Assembly: GCF_016808335.1 (NCBI RefSeq) | Contig: NC_053153.1 | Coordinates: 31,689,590 to 31,753,589 of the forward strand | Direction of reading: 5' to 3' | Length of the DNA stretch: 64,000 nucleotides | From: Panicum virgatum | Lineage: Eukaryota > Streptophyta > Magnoliopsida > Poales > Poaceae | Made by a program: the position numbers and the translations under genes | Shown: positions 33,364 through 45,229 of the stretch, piece after piece | How the letters are laid out: every line of letters begins with the position of its first letter | Position numbering within the stretch: the stretch's first letter is position 1 | The notes under the pieces: generated by a model | The model's database searches: none | The model's input: the letters and a program-made list of their open reading frames with translations, nothing else | Told to the model about the DNA's origin: nothing

Positions 33364-33786
33364 TTATTCAGAAGGAGTATTTTAGTTAGAAGATGCGGCT
33401 TTTGCAAAGCCGACTGGGCGGCTCGAATCCTTTGGGTGGGGGTCATCACTTGGACCATCTCCCGCTGCTCGAACCTGGGAAGGACAACTATTTTTTTTCC
33501 TTCATCACTTTGTCATATATAGGAGACGTAATTTTACCCAAAAAAATCCAAATCCATACAATTACAATCATACAACAAACTTTGTAGGATCAAATGTCGG
33601 TTTCCAGGACCGTATCGCCCGTCTTGATATATAGCTAATACTACGGCCCAGAGTTAAAAGCTGATATATTTAAGGCTCGCAACAAATTATTTCTTAGGGA
33701 CGATATACAAGACTGTGATGTTCAAAATGCACAACGTTAATCATCAATGGCATATAAAAAGCAATATATGCCACGAAATAGAGTAG
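33364..33786. other. Unassigned spacer
   Basis: AT-rich sequence with no gene; it precedes the CACTA end. Confidence 0.3.
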
Positions 33787-33891
33787 CACTAGTAAAAAAT
33801 ATTTTTAGGGGTCAGCAAAAATGTAGTTTTAGGAACAAGTGTGATACCTGTCCCTAGTTCTCGCGGCTAAAATCGATTTATAGTAGGGACA

Positions 33892-34882
33892 TGTCGGTAC
33901 ACTCAGATAGGGGTACCCACTCCTACAAGTCAAGAACGAAGGCGCTCAGGAGCGGCAACCACGGACCACGGGTCCGGAGCCCCGCAGACAGGTCCCGAAC
34001 CTCCGCGGGCCGGACCTGGGCCTCTACAAGTGGAAGTCGAACCTCAAGGAGGACTGAGTCATCAAGCCAGCCAGACGCAAGCCTCGGGACCTCCGCTCCC
34101 CGCTCGGGCAGGGGCCCGGAGCCGCCACGTGCCCCTGTGGGCGCGGCCGCCGACCCCCGGGTCCGGTGCAGCCACGTGTCCCACAGGCGCAGACCTCCGG
34201 ACCTCCGCTCCCCGCTCGGGCAGGGGTCTGGAACCGCCACGTCCCCCTGTGGGCCCGGCCGCTGACCCCTGGGTCCGGTGTCACCACGTGTCCCACAGGC
34301 GCGAGTCTTCCGCCTGAAGCCAGCCCTCCTGCCACATTAAATGATGGTGGTTGAGGCGTGCGCTGCCAGAGCAGGGCATGGGCCACCCTCTGTAGGGCAC
34401 CCTGATTCTCGCTGGTGAGCAACAGTGCATGCTACTACAGTGGACTGAGTCAGTAGTTCGGCGCTTCATCATGACCTCGACGCGCAGCTACAGAGGCTAG
34501 ACTCTACTCCGACAGGACAGCTCAAGACCACGCCTGGTCAGAAGATTCGTACGTTGTAAAAGGGAGAGCACGCACGGTAGGATGACAAGTTCACACAGAC
34601 AAAAGTTCTCGGTACTTCGTCCAGGTCTCTCTCCTCCTCCACACTCTCACTCAAGCCCAGGGCTCTAGCAAGCTCTCATACAGCACTCTCTAAGCTCTGG
34701 CAATACAACTCACAGTGGACGTAGGGTATTACGCTCCAGCGGCCCGAACCACTCTGAATCCTTGTGTGCTTTTCGTGTTCATATGCCTCTAGATCGAGCA
34801 TTCCTTGGCTGTCCCCAAGCTCATCCTGCACTTAGGATTAGGCGGGTGCAATCCGCCACCCAGCTGGAGAAATCCTCTCACA
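33892..34882 (+). repeat. 5' LTR of the gag-only element (deleted form)
   Basis: 991 bp, against 1,169 bp for the right LTR. Two blocks present in the right LTR are missing here: one near 34392-34421, replaced by unrelated short text, and one of about 65 bp at 34558-34562 that removes the TATA box. A 112-bp internal tandem duplication (units at 34087 and 34199) is retained. Confidence 0.9.
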
Positions 34883-34884
34883 TT

Positions 34885-34902
34885 TGGCGCGCCAGGTAGG
34901 GG
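34885..34902 (+). promoter_or_regulatory. Primer-binding site
   Basis: TGGCGCGCCAGGTAGGGG follows the 5' LTR after two bases. The complement of its first bases would be the CCA tail of a tRNA; I have not assigned which tRNA. The same 18-mer occurs at 48445-48462 in the neighbouring element. Confidence 0.8.
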
Positions 34903-34941
34903 CTAGCTTGGTTTCCGCTTGATCGCCCACTTGGCATCTCC

Positions 34942-36196
34942 ATGGCTCGGATTGTCGAGTTTCATGACCACAAGATGGGGGAGGGCGCGGCGACACCCGC
35001 GCCGCAGGCCTCTCGCCGTCCAATGCCGAGGGCTGCTGCCCACGGCGCGCAGCAGTGTGCAGCGGAGCATGCCCCCAGAGGCCCCGCGCAGGTCACTCCG
35101 AGCGAGCCGTTAGCCGCGGCCAGGGAGCTGCTCCGCAACCCGCGCAGAACTGGTGGTCTCACCGGACGTGATGAGGCAGTGGCGCGACGACATCGACCAC
35201 CTCATCATCCTGGCCCAGGCCACCCCCGGCTCCACGGGGACTGGGTCGGGATAGCGTCGACGACAGGGCGGCGCACGAACCTCTGCGCGCCTTCCTACAG
35301 TGGGAAGCGCACGGACAGCTGATCTACGGGTAGAACTCAACCGCAGACGTGTGGAAGAGGACGCCCGCGTCTCCATGGAGCGGGCACGTGAACGCCGGCT
35401 CAATATCGAGGGTTAGAACCTCGACGCCGATCTCAGCGCGGCAGCACCAAGGTCCCAGGGTCATATCCAGACCCCGGTGGCTGGTGTGGGCTGCGTCGCG
35501 CTCGCGGAGCATCTCTGCGTGGTGGCGTGGCCACCCAAGTTCCGGCCGCACCTGCCGGAGAAGTACAATGGGACGACCAACCCGTCGGAATTCCTGCAGG
35601 TCTACATCACCGTCATCACGGTGGCTAGGGGTAACGACGCCGTCATGGTGAGTTACTTCCATGTAGCCTTGACCAGGGCAGCCCGGACTTGGCTCATGAA
35701 CCTCTCCCCCGGGTCGATCCAATCTTGGGGCAAGCTGTGCGTGCTGTTCTCGGCGAACTTCGCCAGCGCGTACCAGCAGCACGGTGTGGAGACCCATCTC
35801 CATGCCGTGAGGCAGCAACCTGGGGAGTCGCTCCGGGCCTTCATCTCCTGCTTCACCAAGGTACGAGGAACCATTCCCAGTATTTCTGATGCATCTATTA
35901 TCATGGCTTTCCGACAGGGGGTTCGTGACGAGAAGATGCTGGAGAAGCTGGCCACACACCAGGTGGAAACTGTTGCCACCTTGTTTGCCTTGGCGGACAA
36001 GTGCGACAGGGCCGCTGAGGGCCGTGCATGGCACTCGGCCCCTCAAGATATGCCCGGGGGCCAGAACTCGCGCGGCAAGCGCCCGCGTCAGCAGGATGGC
36101 GACAGCGGGTCATGCTCTCCCAGCTCATCATCAAGCAGGTCTGGGGGGAGCACAGCTTCAACAAATCCCAGCTCACAGCATACCTCACTCATGTGA
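34942..36196 (+). pseudogene. Gypsy (Tat-type) gag, frameshifted
   Basis: Reading begins with MARIVEFHDHK at 34942, 40 bp past the PBS. It changes frame around 35150-35340 and continues to a stop in NIEG*NLD (about 35416). The best-preserved part is 35477-36196: PPKFRPHLPEKYNGTTNPSE, followed by an ARTWLMNLSPGSIQSW stretch, the conserved capsid core of Tat-lineage Gypsy gag proteins. It ends in a basic RGKRPRQQDG tail with a Ser run and no CCHC knuckle. Capsid assembly would be its role. The frameshifts make this copy non-functional unless only the C-terminal part is made. Confidence 0.85.
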
Positions 36197-37299
36197 GGAA
36201 GCCCGCTCCGGCGGAAAGCCGACTCCGGTCGCACCAAGCCCGCTCCGGCGGAAAGCCTACTCCAGTCGCACTAAGCCGACTCTGGTGGCTCTCTCCGATG
36301 TTAAGCCGACTCCGGTCGCACCCCTGACTCTACATCTTTGTAAGTCCTACCCTTAGAGGCCCAGCAGGGAATAAAACATTTTCCTTCGTAACTAGGTAGT
36401 ACTTCCGTGTGGTCCAGTCCGGTGAGCTTCCCCAATGGAGGGGTCCAAACCTCTACGAACCAGGTTCAGGGAAGCGTACTCACCCTCCGGGGAGGTTCGG
36501 AGTCATGTAGCCGCTTAGCCTGGTTCCGTACCCTAAGCCTGCATGCTCTACCTCCCTAGGGCGAGTACCGTAGTTCCTAAGACTGGAGGCCCGGAGGTCC
36601 GGACAGCTCCGGCCTCATAAACCCGTGTTCTGGCTTACATCGCACATCTCATGTACAACTAGTTATAAAGGAAAAGTTTATTCTCAGTTCCCCTCTAAGG
36701 ATGTTACATTCCAATTTCAATCTACGCATTCTGTTTGCGCTAACCCCCGCGTGGTTCCCACTTCTGTGTCCGAATTGAGTTGGCCGGCATGTGGTTCAGA
36801 TGGGAACCCCCTCACTGCTAGAGGGGGGTCCGGGTCCTTAGGAACCTGCTTCGGGGAAGAGGTACTTGTTCCCGGGGGTGGTCCGGAGCCTTGTGCAGCC
36901 GCTTAGCCTGGTTCCATACCCTAAGCCTGCGCACTCCACCACTCTGTAACAGTTGCCCTAGTACCCGGAACTACATACCTAGAGGTCCGAACCACATTCT
37001 AGCTTGAGGGCTGGCCTCCAAAACCCTATTCCACAGGACCGACTGCGTATCTCAAAGGACCTCTGCCAACGGGATCCGGGACCACGTGGGCAAGTTACTA
37101 AACTCCGGTCCTAAGTTGTGTACAGGACGGGGGGCCAGAGTACCTGGAGACTGGCAGCACCGGCTACTGGCGTTGCAGGAGTTGAAGGGGACGAATTCCC
37201 CCGCGAAGAACACCGGCGCGGTCCGTCCGAGCATGCGACAACCATGACATGGATTTGGCCCCACCTACGGGTTCACACATGGTGGGCCTGGGGGGCCTC
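36197..37299 (+). other. 3' untranslated internal region of the gag-only element
   Basis: No pol domain can be read in any frame. A degenerate repeat of GCCGACTCCGGTCGCACC lies at 36205-36330. A longer direct repeat, CCGCTTAGCCTGGTTCC..CCCTAAGCCTGC, occurs at about 36512 and 36899. The region ends in the polypurine-like tract at 37281-37299. Confidence 0.75.
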
Positions 37300-38468
37300 T
37301 GTCGGTACACTCAGATAGGGGTACCCTCTCCTACAAGACAAGGACGAAGGCGCTCAGGAGCAGCAACCACGGACCACGGGCCCGGACCGCCGTGGACAGG
37401 TCCCGAACCTCCACGGGCCGGACCTGGGACTCTACCAGTGGAAGCCGGACCTCCAGGAAGCCTGAGTCATCAAGCCAGCCAAGCGCAAGCCTCAGGACCT
37501 CCGCTCCCCGCTCCGGAAGGGGTCCAGAGCCGCCACATGGCCCTGTGGGTGCGGCCGCCGACCCTCGGGTCCGGTGCCGCCACGTGTCCCACAAGCGCAG
37601 ACCTCCGGACCTCCGCTCCCCGCTCGGGCAAGGGTCCGGAGCCGCCACGTCCCCTTGTGGGCGCGGCCGCCGACCCCTGGGTCCGGTGCCGCCACGTGTC
37701 CCACAAGCGCAAGTCTTCCGCCTGAAGCCAGCCCACCTACCGCATTAAATAATGGTGGTTGAGGTGTGCGCTGCCAGAGCAGGGCTTGGGCCGCCCTTTG
37801 ACGGGTTGGACAGACACGAATGACAACACGGTAAGCCCGCCAGTTACCGAGACGGCTCGTCAGTTACCAAAGCAAGCATTAAAGACTCAGCGCCGCGCGC
37901 ATGGGCGACGAGTCATGATGATTAGCTACTGACTGGAGCAATAGTGCACGCTGCTACAGTGGACTGAGTCAGTAGTTCGGCGCTTCATCTTGACCTCGAT
38001 GCGCGGCTGCAGAGGCTAGACTCTACTCCGACAGGACAGCTCAAGACCACGCCTGGTCAGAAGATTCGTACGTTGTAAGATAATATATCGCCGGGTCCAC
38101 ATGTCGGGGCTCCACTCAGTGTACGTGCTCCCCTTGGTCATATAAAAGGGAGAGCACGCACGGTAGGATGACAAGTTCACACAGACACAAGTTCTCGGGA
38201 CTTCTTCCAGGTCTCTCTTCTCCTCCACACTCTCGCTCAAGCCCAGGGCTCTAGCAAGCTCTCATACAGCACTCTCTAAGCTCTGGCAATACAACTCACA
38301 GTGGACGTAGGGTATTACGCTCCAACGGCCCGAACCACTCTAAATCCTTGTGTGCTTTTCGTGTTCATACGCCTCTAGATCGAGCATTCCTTGGCTGTCC
38401 CCAAGCTCATCCTGCACTTAGGATTAGGCGGGTGTAATCCGCCACCCAGCTGGAGAAATCCTCTAACA
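37300..38468 (+). repeat. 3' LTR of the gag-only element
   Basis: 1,169 bp beginning TGTCGGTACACTCAGATAGG and ending CTCTAACA, with a TATA box (tcatataaaaggg, 38138-38150). It is the more complete of the two LTRs. Confidence 0.92.
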
Positions 38469-39658
38469 GGACAAATTACATACAAATGCATTTGTAGAGG
38501 TGGGTCATGGCTGCACCCGCCCCTACAAATCGATTTATAGGGGCGGATGACATCATGACCCGTCCCTACAAATCAATTTTAAGATAATAAAAAATTAGAA
38601 AAAGCTTGAAAATAAAATAAAAAATATCACAACCAATCAGGCACCAGTCCACCACCACAAGCCCTCTACTACCAAGATAAAATACTTTTGACGAAATATA
38701 CATACATGCGTAAATCGGAGTTCGAACCGCTTACTTCAAGTCTCACGCATATCTTATCTCCACCACACTACACAGTCACTTATGACTCCATGAGATATGC
38801 TATTATTTTATATTAACACTAAAATCGATTTGTAGAGGCAGATGGCGCCATCACCCGCCCCTAGGAATGCCATCACCCACCCCTGAAAATATTTTTCTAT
38901 GTTATTCCAAATTTATTTAGATCTTTAAATATAGCATAACAAATAAAAAAGTAAAACTTCTAAACTATGGTTATTGAGAACTATATGTAGAAAAAATATG
39001 CCAAATATATTTCAGTGTATATAAATGTTAAGATTGTGGAAACTTGAAAATATAACTTGAGTTGTATGAGATAGTGTATAGTCATAGCCATATGTAAGGC
39101 ACAATTAGAAAATATAAAACTTTGGATCTTACCACTATAACTTTGATATGGTACTACTCGACATTCGGGGTTGTTTGAAAATGAATGAAAACATGTAATA
39201 TATTTTAAACCTAGAGAACCTATAATAATTTTTTGGACTCGACCTCGAGTGAAAAAAATTATCAATTATAAAAGTTTAGATCTCATCAAGCTCTACAATT
39301 TTGTTATAAAGTTTGTTTTCATCCGAGGTCATATGAAAATGTTATGAATTGTTTTGCGTCAGACCATTTGTAGGGGCGAGTCATGCCATCACCCGCCACT
39401 AAAAATGCATTTTTTATGGTTAGGTGACGCCATCACCCTCCTCTAAAAATAGTGGCCATTTACATGGGTGTGTGATGCATCACCCACCCCTTTTTTCGAA
39501 GAACCTTCGAAAAGGGCAGGGAGCTCCTGCAGTTCACTTAAGAAGAATAGAATTGGTCCGGTTTATAAGGAAAATAGGGCCCAAAAATTCTACAATGCAT
39601 GATTAATTAAGGAAAACTGGTAGAAAACACACACAGAGAACCTGAAGGTTAACCCACC

Positions 39659-40012
39659 TGTCGGTGTTTACCGCCAAGCTTGCTCAGGTATACCCTTAGC
39701 AGTAAGGTTTGTAGGTAGGGATCGACTGCTCTGGAACTCGATGGTGCAAGGAACACAAAAATTTAGACAGGTTCGGGCAGCGAGTTGTGTAATACCCTAC
39801 GTCCTGTGTGGGGATTTGTATTGCCTTAGGTGTTGATGATTGTTTGGAGGGAGTCCATGCCCGCCCTTATATATCCGGGGGGACAGGGTTACATGGAAAG
39901 TCCTAGCCGAGTACAGCTGGAGTCCTACTACAACACAATCGGATAGTTTTCTTTGTACTGCAGCTAGTTCTACGCCTATTCGGGTAGTTACAAAAGAGAT
40001 AAGATACATCCA
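39659..40012 (-). repeat. 3' LTR of the Tat-like element, U3 start deleted
   Basis: 354 bp, matching the right LTR for its whole length but lacking the outermost ~65 bp of U3. On the minus strand the tract GAGCTCGGGGGCT (40013-40025) runs directly into TGGATGTATC, so the deletion mimics a normal PPT-LTR junction. Confidence 0.85.
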
Positions 40013-40025
40013 AGCCCCCGAGCTC

Positions 40026-41520
40026 TTCGTAGCCGAGTCTTGCAGGCGACGAGTACTTGGTTGGGCATATTCGAGTACTTCAAGTAGTTAGCACATCCTT
40101 ATGGTTGCCTCTGGGCCTCCCTTTAGATACGTCGAGTAGTCCTCCAACTGCTTCCGATTGCTTCGAGGCTGTGAGGTGCTCAAGCTCTAAAATCTTGATC
40201 ATATATGGTGCGCGAAGTACTCGCGCATCCATATGGAGTAGCCTCCGAGCCTTAGATTGAATCGCAGAATCAGGCTGAGGGTCACTTTAGTCTTTTTCCT
40301 TCATTATTTTCCAAAAAATTCTAAAAATAAATCTCTGATGCACATATCCCGCAGCCCCCAAGACTTAAATCAAAATCCCTTATACTGCGGGTAGCCCCCG
40401 AGCGATAATTTGGAATTAAGGATTAAGATGTGGCATCAGATTTTATTCTTCAGAATATTTGCAGAATTCATCAGATCCGGTATCCGAGGAGACCTCTTTT
40501 TCGGGAAAAATCCCAGAAAAATGATACAATTAGATACGCCACACTGATTGCACCCGAAATAACTTCGGAAATAAAACTCGGGATGTACGGCTATTTGCTG
40601 TGTGCTCACATGGGACATTACTGTATGGAGAATCTGTATTATTACATACTTGAATGTGTCCATGAATGCTGCAACTGTAGCATCACGGGTTGTCCTCCAG
40701 TAGTGTCCCATGTGGCTATAGAAGGTGGGAGAGAGGCCTTTGCTAGAAGCACCAACGTGTAACAGCCATGGCTTATCCTTGGTGTTCTTGCTCTCACCCT
40801 CCTGAAGTTTGTAGAGTCCTTTTCAGCAAAAGATGCTAGAAGAGAACTTGTGAGTGACAAGAAAAGTCCCTGCTACCTCATCCTACCACTCTCATGCTCT
40901 CATTGGATCCATTCTGGACATCATGTCCTTGCATCTTCCAATGAGGGAGGTTCTCTGTGGATTGGTTGAGTCTTGTTGTCTCACATCCTTGGGGTTGCCT
41001 GTTTCTGGGTGCCCAAGAACTGACATCTCTGGTAAGGAGACTTAATCTTGTCACAACATATTCAGGGAGAAGGAGAAATTTCTCCACAAGATGCTACAAG
41101 AGGACTTGCGAGGCTGTTACTGTAATCTGCCTCCATACTCTTGAAACTTTTCTCCAGAATACGAGTATCATTATTCCCTTGATGGGAATAACAAGTTTGT
41201 ACTTTGTCACAGCCACGGGCCGATCTAGCTGCAGCAGGCTTCTCAGAAACCCAAGAAGTGTGCGTGCAGACCTGAGTCGCTGTAAAGTTAGTTAGGGAGA
41301 AGTACTCGAGTTGTAATATTGAGTAGTTATACTGTGTCGAGTACTTTTCCTTGTTATGGAATATAATCCCAATCGAGGAAAGAAGAGTCGAGTAGTTGAC
41401 TAGGGATGTGTGTGTTTTCTTTTCCAGAATGTAATCTTAGAAAAAGGTATGTCTCAGAAAATCCCGCTTTTTCCGCAATTTGCAACGGACTGTTGACCTG
41501 TTAGGTGTTTTTACTGTGAT
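40026..41520. other. Internal non-coding part of the Tat-like element
   Basis: No ORF with a recognisable domain is present. CGAGTACTT/CGAGTAGT motifs are frequent, as elsewhere in this element. Two segments (about 40790-40990 and 41030-41250) are loosely similar, with AGAAGAGAACTTG/AAGAGGACTTG and CTCATGCTC-like text. Confidence 0.4.
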
Positions 41521-41528
41521 GGCACCGC

Positions 41529-41538
41529 CACTATAAAA
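41529..41538 (+). promoter_or_regulatory. Putative TATA box of the antisense gene
   Basis: CTATAAAATA lies about 160 bp upstream of the ATG at 41699, in plus orientation, opposite to the element's own transcription. Confidence 0.45.
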
Positions 41539-41698
41539 TAAAATGGTAACAAGGTTTTACCCCATCGACCGCCATTCACTTTCGCTGCCTTTAGATCTGT
41601 TCTTGCCTTCCTGCCCCCAGATCTACATTTCTTGCTCCCAATCCACTCCTTTAGGGTTGAGCCAGTGTATGTGCGTGAAGCGCTCCGTAGATTTCCGG

Positions 41699-44630
41699 AT
41701 GGCTCCCAAGAAATCAAGCAAGGAGAAGGGTGCAGCTGCAGAACCAACCCGGGAAGAAGGCTAGAACACGAGTAAGTGCTCCGAATTTGACCTAGAAACA
41801 TTAGTTTCGGCTGGTCTTTTAGTTCCCAGATCCGTTATCCAATGGTGTCCTTCCTTGGGTAAGGATCATCCGTATGAAAATACGGGGGAAATTATTGCTT
41901 TCATACCTTATTTGGAATGGGGATTGGGGTTTCCTTGTTCGTCTTTCTTCTCCGGGCTCCTGCGCTACTACAGGATCTAGTTTCATCACTTGACTCCCAA
42001 TTTCTTTGTTCACATTTCCATCTCCGTGCATTTGTGCGAAGCTTTTCTCTGCATCGAGCCCCATTTTGAACTCTTTCGGTTTCTTTTCCACTTGAAACCG
42101 CAGCCAAACTCCTTCGTTTTAGATGTAGTAGGAGGTGCGGGTCTCCAACTTTGGCAGAGGAAGGATAGAGTGTATATCTCGTATAGTCTTAGCAGTAAAG
42201 TAATCGAATGAAAGCCCAAGTGGTTCTATGTCGAGAACCAGAGGGACAGCTTCCCAATGATTACTCCAGGCCCTCCTATCCAATGGCCTGAGTGGAATAA
42301 GAAACCAGTCGACGAGAGTTAGATTCCTGAGCTGCTCGAGTGAATTGCCATTCTAAGGCAAAATAATTAGACTGGAGAGGCAGTCGTATTCGACTAGATG
42401 AAAAGAAGGATCCAGCTGTTACAGGCTCGGGAAACACTTGGTTTCCAGTATCAAGGAACAGTTGACTTATCAAGATACTCAGAGGAAGAGATCTCGGATG
42501 AGGAAGCGTTCAGTCGAGTACAACGACTGCTAAGGGATGTAAAGAAAATCTCAGTTGTTCCTGATACATTTTCTGCTGCGAGTCCTTTGAAGCAGCTACT
42601 TGATAAGAGTAGTCGATACGTAGTGATCGAGTACTTTTACCGTAGTGTGAATCTGATAGGATTTGCTTTTCTGTAGGAGGACGTGGAGCGCTTTAAGAGT
42701 AGTCCTTCACCGCCAGGCATTTGTTTGCCCTTTTATTCTTCCATACTTTTCGATCTATTAACCAAGTTTTAGTATGCTCATATGAGATTTCATATAAGCG
42801 GTACTGATGTCTAGCCTTGGTTATGCAGATGAGGAGGCAGCTGGGGAGAGGAGTGACAGGGAGCTCAACCCTACTCCAAGTACTGATACCCAAACTGGGC
42901 ATCCTAGGGGTACTCGGTCGGTCGCGAGGAAGCGTTGCAGCTCCTCCCAAATTGCTAGCGACAGGTAAGTAGCTAGTTGTTTTGCAATCGAGTACTTCTT
43001 GTCTTTGATTTAATGATTTTGAAGAGTTTTTCTTTTTAAGTCCGGTGACTAAAATGCCGCGGACCTCAGCATCTAGGGATGATGCTGTGGTGGGACAAAC
43101 CATCCCTTCCACCACAGTGGACACGTCAAAAGGGACTGGGACTACTCTTCCAGCGAGTAGTTCCAATGTGGATAAAGCCGGTGATGTGGGTAAGCAGATT
43201 CTAATTGTGAAGCCTGCTCGTAAATTTGGCATCAAGGGGCTTGCTCTAAAAAGAGCTCCTACGTAAGTTTTCGAAAGAACTTGTATTTTGTAGGTTTTTG
43301 TCTGTGTATCGAGTAGTTTATAACTACTTTGTCTTTTCAGCGACACGATCTTGGGGAAAGATGCTCAGGACGACTCAGCCCCCAAATCGGTAATGGAGAA
43401 GCCTCCGAGTACTCCTGATATGAGTGCTTGTGAGACTGAAGACATGGTGAATGCCATGCTTTGGGATTCTCCGTTGCGTGACGCCGAGAGGAGCGATGAG
43501 AAGCTCCCAGAGGATGATGGAAGCGGCAAGCTTTCAAAGGAAGAAGATGATGGCGAGAAGCTTCCCGAGGGAGGCAACGATAAGCTGCCGGAAGAGACCC
43601 CTGCAGGTAAACTTGTGCCACATTGTATTAAAAACTATCTTTTCTCTGCTCTTAATTTGATTAAGTAGCATGTTGTTCCTCTAGATTCCTAAAATATGGG
43701 GAATACTATAGGAAAGATTGTAGATGTGCCCAAGAGGGTTGTATCTAAAGTGCCGGCGAGTACTTCCCTGGTCTCATCGGGAAGTGACTTGCCGCGAGAG
43801 AAGGTGGAGCTGCTTTCAAGCTGCTGGAGGTAAGTAGTCGAATACTCCGAATACTTTAGTATGGATCGAGTAGTATACTGATCTTTTTATTTTTGCAGGA
43901 AGCACTAGGGCGGGAGGCTGGCCATGCTCAGGACGATACAGAGCTGAATGCTCTGAGAGAGAGGGTGAAAACGCTCTCGTCCGAGAAGACTACTCTCCAA
44001 GGGAAGCTTAAGAAGCTCTCCCAATCCAAAAAAGATTAGTCTTTAGAATATATTATGCGTTCGACTAGTTGATCTGCTTGGTGTTTATAAGATTTTCTTT
44101 CAATCGAGTACACAGCTTGTGCAAAATCTTTAGAGATTCAGGAAAGCTTGGTACTGGATCTAAAGATTCTTATGTACTGAAACGCAGATGAGATTGAAAA
44201 GCTCAAAAAAATCAAGGAGGACTCTGACCGGGAGGCCTTGACGGTTCTTCAGCAACTCAAGACCTTGTCAGAATCGTGGGACTCGATGCAGCGAGAGCTC
44301 GTGGAGCTGAGGCAAGTGAGGGATGCTGCCCAAGAAGCAGTCGAGGTCATGAATATCCCGGAAGGGAACGAAGACGAACCGTTCTCGCTGGCAGGGAAAC
44401 TTCGCAAAGTACCCGAGTCCTTTGAAAGGTATGTCTCCACAACCACCCGTCAGTACGTGGGTCACGTGCTCGGGTTGGTAAAATCTTACTAGCCGTCCAC
44501 TCGTCTAGACGCACTAGGGAAGGGAGCCAAAGCTGATTGTACGGACGAACAATTCCGTCAATATGTGGAAGAGACTTCCGTGGTGGACAACCAGATTGTG
44601 GAGTCTTTGAGCAAGCCTGAGTCTCCTTGA
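41699..44630 (+). pseudogene. Antisense 'putative gypsy type transposon' (PF04195-like) gene
   Basis: From the ATG at 41699 one frame runs through MAPKKSSKEKG to FDLETLVSAGLLVPRSVIQW, GEIIAFIPYLEWGLGFPCSS and FHHLTPNFFVHISISVHLCE. I recognise this as the conserved domain called 'putative gypsy type transposon', widespread in grass genomes and of unknown function. The frame is broken by TAG (41762-41764), TAG (41978-41980) and TGA (42209-42211), all consistent with lost Trp or Gln codons. Downstream, exon-like blocks (43052-43264 ending at GTAAGT, 43341-43607 ending at GTAAAC, and 44190-44430 ending at GTATGT) are separated by intron-like AT-rich DNA. The last encode acidic, coiled-coil-like sequence (SWDSMQRELVELRQVRDAA). 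The stop is at 44628-44630. It is transcribed against the host element and is dead here. Confidence 0.75.
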
Positions 44631-45229
44631 ACTTTTGTTTGTAATTGAGTCGGCATGTGGGCCGGAAGTACTGTTGGACAAATATTGAATATTTGTGTAA
44701 TGTTTAAGTACTTGTTGTGTGGTAGGATTGTGAAATCCTTTTATGTGTCGAGTAGTTGTACTTGAAGGTCCTGAGTGTTGGCAGCATCGCGCCTACTCAG
44801 TTATAATAGTAGATACGAGGAATTGTATCCGTAGGTGCCTTAGGAGGCAAATTTTTCTCGAATGGGGTCGAGTTTTGTGTGGTTCTGAATCAGAACTCTA
44901 GTGCTGACCGGTTAGGATTGAATCCCGCAGGATTAACCAAGTAGGAAAAGCACTATAGGAATGTTGAAAAGCCGTAGCTTAAAGCAGATTTCCTTTATAA
45001 AGGAAATGCTTTGTTGGAGCGAAGCTCATATGGATTTTGTTGTCCAATCGAGGGGAGACCTCTTATAGAGTATTTGAATAGTCAGGAGCTTTAAGATGTT
45101 CCTTGATAGATAGGTGAATAGGAGGCTCTTGTCAACCTATTTTAGAGTATCAAGAATTTATCCGTACTCCTTGAGGGATTTTCGTAGTTGACCAGTTGGG
45201 ATGGACCTTGCTTGGTCACCCAGATAGTA

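Larger units (their letters stand above)
33892..38468 (+). mobile_element. Gag-only (TR-GAG type) Gypsy retrotransposon
   Basis: The 4,577-bp element has TG...CA LTRs and the perfect 5-bp duplication GGACA (33887-33891 and 38469-38473). Its primer-binding site TGGCGCGCCAGGTAGGGG lies next to the left LTR, and a G-rich tract (ggtgggcctggggggcctc) lies next to the right LTR. Between them only a gag-like frame is found; the 1.1 kb after gag holds no protease, RT, RNase H or integrase. It is therefore a non-autonomous derivative dependent on a partner's enzymes. It lies inside a CACTA element and is younger than it. Confidence 0.92.
33787..39490. mobile_element. CACTA element interrupted by a Gypsy insertion
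   Basis: The left terminus CACTAGTAAAAAATATTTTT starts at 33787. After about 105 bp the element is interrupted by the retrotransposon at 33892-38468, which carries the TSD GGACA, and it resumes at 38474. Repeats such as CCCGCCCCTACAAATCGATT flank an AT-rich core that matches the copy at 7799-8510. The right terminus is not visible near 39490, so the 3' end is truncated or eroded. Confidence 0.7.

Noticed and set aside
33393..33460. A tRNA or SINE head (CGGCTCGAATCC resembles box B).
   Set aside because: No box A at the right spacing, no fold and no duplication.
34087..34310. ORFs in the LTRs of the gag-only element (for example 33891-34422, both strands).
   Set aside because: They are produced by the GC-rich 112-bp tandem duplication in the LTR and have no homology to retroelement proteins.
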